DNA from: Novosphingobium sp. RL4
GTDB lineage: Bacteria > Pseudomonadota > Alphaproteobacteria > Sphingomonadales > Sphingomonadaceae
Length of the DNA stretch: 64,000 nucleotides
Reading direction: 5' to 3'
Assembly: GCF_035658495.1 (NCBI RefSeq)
Contig: NZ_CP141945.1
Coordinates: 1,368,001-1,432,000 of the forward strand
This document shows, one piece after another, positions 60,503-64,000 of this stretch. The notes beneath the pieces are model-generated. The model saw only the letters and a program-made list of their open reading frames with translations, did not search any database and had not been told where the DNA came from. Made by a program: the position numbers and the translations under genes. The first letter of the stretch is position 1; every line of letters begins with the position of its first letter.

Positions 60503-61438
60503 TCAGGGCGCGACCACTTCGACGGTGGCGGTGTAGCTCATGCGGCGCTCGGTGGCGCGCTTTTCGCTGGGCTTGTTGTCGCTGGCGCTGGCGTTGATCC
60601 AGTACATTCCGGCGACCGGCCACTTGACGTGGAGCACGCCGTCGGCGCCGGTCGTCAGTTCCTGGGCCTGTTCGGCCTCGCGGTACTTCTTGCTGCCGGG
60701 GACCACGGTAACCTTGACGCCGGCGGCGGGCTTGCCGTCGATCAGGAAGCGGAACTGCCCCTCTTCGTTGGACACCAGCTCGTCCGGGTGCGTGATCGGA
60801 TCGATTTCCAGGCCCTTGCCGGTGGGCGTGAAGACGGTCTTCGTCGGCGCATCGGCGGTCACGTAGATGTAGTTGCCGGAAATCGATTCGGTCAGCTTCA
60901 CGTCGGTGGCATTGGCCGGAATGTCCGCCACGGTTGCGACACTGCGCACCGGCGCGCCGCCGGCGCCGGGCGCCCCTCCGGGACCACCCGCACCGGGACC
61001 ACCCGCACCGGGACCACCCGCACCGGGGCCGCCTGCACCGGGACCGCCGGCGCCCATCGGGCGGCCGCGTCCGCCCAGGCGCCAGTCTTCGCCGTTCACC
61101 TTGAAGCTGCCCATGATCGCCGAGCGCTGGGTGCCGATCTTCCAGGTGCCGGGCTTGTCGATCTTGACGTCGAACGTCGCGCGGTAACGGCCGGTGGCCG
61201 GGTTCTCGATCTTGCCTTCGCTGCCGTCAGGAGCCCAGACGGTGACCTGTTCGGGGCTCATCGGGAAATGGTCGGGATAGAACAGATCGTTCGATACCGC
61301 CGCATCGACGGTCACGTATTCGCTGGTGCCGGCGAGTGTGGTGGTGGACGGCAGGAGCCACTGGCGGTGCGCCGAAGCGGGCGAGGCAAGAGCGGCGGCC
61401 ACGGCGGCCGAGGCGATCAGGATATGGCTGTAGCGCAT
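60503..61438 (-). CDS. exported DUF4198 family protein
   Basis: 311 residues with a signal peptide (ILIASAAVAAALASPASA) ending in AHRQWLLPST, the DUF4198 N-terminal pattern that begins with a mature His. Two beta-sandwich parts are joined by a five-fold GAGGP repeat. DUF4198 proteins are periplasmic, linked to metal uptake and flavinylated redox operons; the exact role is unknown. It sits between DUF2271 and apbE. Confidence 0.85.
   Translation of the reverse strand: MRYSHILIASAAVAAALASPASAHRQWLLPSTTTLAGTSEYVTVDAAVSNDLFYPDHFPMSPEQVTVWAPDGSEGKIENPATGRYRATFDVKIDKPGTWKIGTQRSAIMGSFKVNGEDWRLGGRGRPMGAGGPGAGGPGAGGPGAGGPGAGGPGGAPGAGGAPVRSVATVADIPANATDVKLTESISGNYIYVTADAPTKTVFTPTGKGLEIDPITHPDELVSNEEGQFRFLIDGKPAAGVKVTVVPGSKKYREAEQAQELTTGADGVLHVKWPVAGMYWINASASDNKPSEKRATERRMSYTATVEVVAP
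60980..61054 (-). repeat. 15-bp tandem repeat coding for GAGGP
   Basis: Five GAGGP units (residues 129-153 of the DUF4198 protein) are encoded by near-identical 15-base copies. The repeat forms a flexible linker. Confidence 0.9.
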
Positions 61439-61479
61439 GTCATGTCCTTGAAAAATCGTGAATGTTCGAGAATTCGAGA

Positions 61480-61983
61480 TCAGCGGATGGTGATCGCACC
61501 CAGTTCGGAACTGCCCGATGCCGAGCCGGCCTTCTTGACGGGAACGGTGACCGGAACCGAGACGAGTTCGCGCCCGCCGGTTTCACGCGCGGCTTCCACT
61601 TTGAAGACATACTGTCCCGCCGGAAGATTGGCGGGCAGGGGGATCTGGTAGGTGCCGGGCGCGCGGGTGGCGCCGCTCAGGCCGTCTGCGGGCAGGTTGA
61701 GCGAACGGCCGCCCTTGCGCCACCATGTGCGCAGGTCCGCCAGCCACTTCGTGCCGGGCTCGCGGCCGGCCTTCTTGACGTCGTACCACACGAAAACGGT
61801 GCGGGCCGGGCCGCCGGCGGCTGGTTCGAGCCAGCCGACGACGTAGGGACGATGGTATTCCGCGACGTTGATGCGCGGGATCGTCACGCTCACGGTCGCC
61901 GCGGCAGCCGGGGTGGCGATGGTCCCGGCGACGAGCGCCGGGGCCAGAAGTGGAAGCGCTGGCAGTACCTTCGATGTCGTCAT
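61480..61983 (-). CDS. DUF2271 protein with a flavinylation motif
   Basis: 167 residues with a signal peptide (LPLLAPALVAGTIATPAAAA). It is the DUF2271 fold: VAEYHRPYVVGWLEPAAG, VFVWYDVKKAGREPGTKWLA, DLRTWWRKGGRSL. At 100-106 it reads DGLSGAT, which fits the D-x-x-S/T-G-A-S/T motif modified by ApbE, so FMN is probably attached to Thr106. It likely carries electrons in the periplasm, between the PepSY membrane protein and an iron substrate. Operon with DUF4198 and apbE. Confidence 0.85.
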   Translation of the reverse strand: MTTSKVLPALPLLAPALVAGTIATPAAAATVSVTIPRINVAEYHRPYVVGWLEPAAGGPARTVFVWYDVKKAGREPGTKWLADLRTWWRKGGRSLNLPADGLSGATRAPGTYQIPLPANLPAGQYVFKVEAARETGGRELVSVPVTVPVKKAGSASGSSELGAITIR

Positions 61984-61998
61984 CGGTGCCTTCTTGTC

Positions 61999-62784
61999 TC
62001 AGTGGATGAATATCAGGGCGATCGCGAGCGGGATCAGCAGGCTCAGCCCGACCAGCGGCCAGGTCGAGGGCCGATGTCTGGCGTGAAGCTGGAGGAGGAA
62101 CAGGCCGGTCACCGTGAACACGACGCAGGCCGCCGCGAAGAGATCGATGAACCAGAACCACACCGAGCCGGTGTTGCGGCCCTTGTGCAGGTCGTTGAGG
62201 TAGGAAACCGTGCCGCGATTGGTCACTTCGGCGGAAATCGCGCCGTTGGAACGGTCGATGCTGACCCATGCGTCGCGGCCCGGGCCGGGCATGGCGACAT
62301 AGACCTCGTCCTCGGCGGACCAGTCCGCCGGGAAACCGGCGGGATCGAGGGGAACGGCGGCGGCCACTGCCCTGGCGACATTGGCGGGAAGCGGCGCGGT
62401 GCCGTCTCCGGCGGGGGGCAGGCTACGCAGGAGGCCGGGCGCGATCTTGCCTTCGCTCTGTACCACCTTGGGTTCCGCGCTGATCGATGCCGCATGGTTG
62501 AGCGTGATGCCGGTGATGGCGAACAGGAACATTCCCGCAAGCGAAACCGCGGCGCTCACCCAGTGCCAGGTGTGAAGCTGCTTGAGCCAGAAGGCGCGGG
62601 CCTTCTTGTTCTTCTTCTTCGCGGGAGCGCGGCGGGCGGCGGCAGGACGCACGGTTTGCCCGGGATCTGCAGGCGGTTCTGTCCGCGCAGCAGGCGGTGC
62701 ACGGTCCGCCCCATCAAGCACATCGAGACTTTCGCCGTTACCGCCCAACTTGCACGTTTCCCTTGGTCTACGGGAGTCGCGCAA
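61999..62784 (-). CDS. PepSY-associated TM helix protein (ferric reductase-like)
   Basis: About 261 residues from TTG 62784; the start is uncertain because no ATG is available and TTG 62748 is also possible. A long basic, Pro/Ala-rich N-terminus (to about 65) precedes a helix with paired His, LHTWHWVSAAVSLAGMFLFA, ending ITLNH; a PepSY-like periplasmic domain; a TM helix with LHKGRNTGSVWFWFIDLFAA, and a last helix. Such proteins pass electrons across the inner membrane. First gene of the apbE operon. Confidence 0.8.
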   Translation of the reverse strand: MRDSRRPRETCKLGGNGESLDVLDGADRAPPAARTEPPADPGQTVRPAAARRAPAKKKNKKARAFWLKQLHTWHWVSAAVSLAGMFLFAITGITLNHAASISAEPKVVQSEGKIAPGLLRSLPPAGDGTAPLPANVARAVAAAVPLDPAGFPADWSAEDEVYVAMPGPGRDAWVSIDRSNGAISAEVTNRGTVSYLNDLHKGRNTGSVWFWFIDLFAAACVVFTVTGLFLLQLHARHRPSTWPLVGLSLLIPLAIALIFIH

Positions 62785-62836
62785 AAGCGATGCGGAATCG
62801 AGTCCCGGCCCCCTGTGCCGCTGCCATTATCGCAAG

Positions 62837-62851
62837 TGCGAATGCCTCGCA
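62837..62851. promoter_or_regulatory. Fur-type iron box upstream of the PepSY operon
   Basis: TGCGAAT-G-CCTCGCA, with five of seven half-site positions matching, in a TTATTGCGAGGC context on the minus strand. It lies about 55 bases before the PepSY start. Confidence 0.45.
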
Positions 62852-62986
62852 ATAACAAAGCGCAAATCGAGGTGAAGGGATCGTGCAAGCGGCGAATGCC
62901 GCCGGATGCCGAACCGGCTTCCGGCGGCAGGTCTGCCGACAAGCGCCCAGGGTGGGACTTTGCGCGTGCCGGCAGGATGTCGGGGA

Positions 62987-64000
62987 TCAGCCCCCGACGG
63001 TGAGCATCACCGCACCGCGAGCGGGGACCGTGTAGCTTGCGGGCAGTTTCGCGGCCTTGACCCCGGTCCACAGGTCTTCGACCTGCGAGATTGCGGCCAG
63101 ACCGGCATCGGCAGGTGTCAGCGAGAGCGAGGCCGCGGTCTCGCCGCGGTTGAACAGGGCCAGGGCAACGCGGCCGTCTGCCAGCGGCTTGGCCCAGACT
63201 TCCATCGAGCCCGCCTTGCGCACGGCCTTGCCCTGGACGCCCCTGGCATCCTGATCTACGGCGATGACGCGCCTGTTGGTCAGCATCGCCAGCGTTTCGG
63301 CACTGGTTTCGCGCAAGTCATGGCCCATCATCAGCGGCGCGGCGGACATGGCCCAGAGCGTCATGTGCGTGCGGTATTCGTCCGCGCTCATCCCGCCGTT
63401 GCCGACTTCGAGCATGTCCGGATCGTTCCAGCCATGCGGCCCGGCCCAATCGGGTTTGCCGTTTTTGTCGAAGCCGATTTTGGCCATTGTCGGATAGTCG
63501 TCGGTGATGTCGCCGGTCGTGCGCCACAGCTGGCCGCCGACGTCGCGGCCCCAGCTTCCCACGTCGAAGCGGCCATATTCGCAGAGCGAGAAGATGAACT
63601 CGCGCCCCGTCGCCTGAAGGGCGGCGCCCATTTCGTAGTAGCTGCGCTTCACGGTATCGGCATCGGCATAGAACCACTCGCCCGAGCACAGGTCGTACTT
63701 CAGGTAGTCGAAGCCCCATTCGGCATAAGTCTTCGCATCCTGCGCGACGTGGCCGTAGCTGCCTTCGTAGCCGGCGCAAGTGCGCGGCCCCTGCGAGGAG
63801 TAGATGCCGATCTTCAGCCCCCTGGAATGGACATAGTCGGTCAGCGCCTTCATGTCCGGAAACTTCTCGTTGGGCTGTAGCACGCCATTGGCGTCGCGCT
63901 TGCCCTGCCAGCCATCGTCGATGTTGATGTAGAGGTAGCCGGCATCGCGAAGGCCGGTAGAGACCATGGCATCGGCCTGCGCGCGCACGGTCTTGTCATC
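62987..64000 (-). CDS. GH27 alpha-galactosidase, 5' end outside window
   Basis: The frame is open to the last base of the window, so the N-terminus with signal peptide and first barrel strands is missing. It reads as a GH27 alpha-galactosidase: NIDDGWQGKRD, HSRGLKIGIYSSQGPRTCAG, nucleophile Asp in YLKYDLCSGEWFY, acid/base Asp in GWNDPDMLEVGNGG, then a C-terminal beta domain to VMLTVGG. It removes terminal alpha-galactose from oligo- and polysaccharides. A terminal gene, convergent with nothing nearby. Confidence 0.93.
   Translation of the reverse strand, partial: DDKTVRAQADAMVSTGLRDAGYLYINIDDGWQGKRDANGVLQPNEKFPDMKALTDYVHSRGLKIGIYSSQGPRTCAGYEGSYGHVAQDAKTYAEWGFDYLKYDLCSGEWFYADADTVKRSYYEMGAALQATGREFIFSLCEYGRFDVGSWGRDVGGQLWRTTGDITDDYPTMAKIGFDKNGKPDWAGPHGWNDPDMLEVGNGGMSADEYRTHMTLWAMSAAPLMMGHDLRETSAETLAMLTNRRVIAVDQDARGVQGKAVRKAGSMEVWAKPLADGRVALALFNRGETAASLSLTPADAGLAAISQVEDLWTGVKAAKLPASYTVPARGAVMLTVGG

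Overview
The window is high-GC DNA from an alphaproteobacterium, most likely a sphingomonad (Novosphingobium, Sphingomonas or Sphingobium type). This rests on gene content and protein style: several large TonB-dependent receptors, an integrase remnant of a type I recall from sphingomonads, nasT-nasS nitrate control, an alkB-tag repair operon, and iron-type boxes built on TGCGAAT. Genus is inference. No rRNA, tRNA or CRISPR array was seen.

Bases 1-13.9 kb look like an accessory or decayed region. Small metabolic genes (GST, ABM monooxygenase, TfoX-like protein, two SDRs, a GH130-like protein, acetyltransferase, S41 peptidase, esterase, aldo/keto reductase) alternate with local regulators (AraC, ArsR, LysR). 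Gene-poor gaps hold degenerate dispersed repeats, a LysR fragment, and at the right edge a decayed tyrosine recombinase fused to an IS transposase stub.

Bases 13.97-18.2 kb form a compact locus: a TonB-dependent receptor divergent from a Pro/Ala-rich periplasmic protein and a MauG-type dihaem cytochrome c peroxidase, followed by a one-domain ModE-like regulator. A TATAT-N7-TATAT ModE-type box lies in the divergent promoter. I read this as a candidate outer-membrane system under molybdate/tungstate-type control.

Bases 18.4-29.4 kb hold a YitT protein and the potassium locus: kdpFABC-kdpDE with two extra small membrane ORFs in front, divergent from kup. A DUF454 protein and tenA follow. tenA is preceded by a TPP riboswitch and a previously unannotated 22-codon ORF.

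Bases 31-40.7 kb are the nitrate/nitrite assimilation region: nasT-nasS, then narK, an outer-membrane porin, nirB, nirD, cobA and moeA. Two leaders carry hexaloop hairpins plus intrinsic terminators, fitting NasT antitermination. The assimilatory nitrate reductase gene is not in the window.

Bases 40.9-51.8 kb are mostly housekeeping: DUF6607 protein, a 2OG oxygenase-alkB-tag operon, an S9 oligopeptidase, rpoZ, a ParA-like ATPase, a DUF3667 protein, an exonuclease-BRCT protein, and a hydrolase/LysR pair.

Bases 51.3-62.9 kb are iron-oriented: an iron-boxed small gene, a TonB receptor with a Gly-rich insert, a catecholate-siderophore-type receptor with piuC and an FMN-dependent dehydrogenase, and a PepSY-DUF2271-DUF4198-ApbE operon. 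The DUF2271 protein carries an SGAT flavinylation motif, so this operon is a candidate periplasmic flavin-based ferric reductase. The window ends in a partial GH27 alpha-galactosidase.
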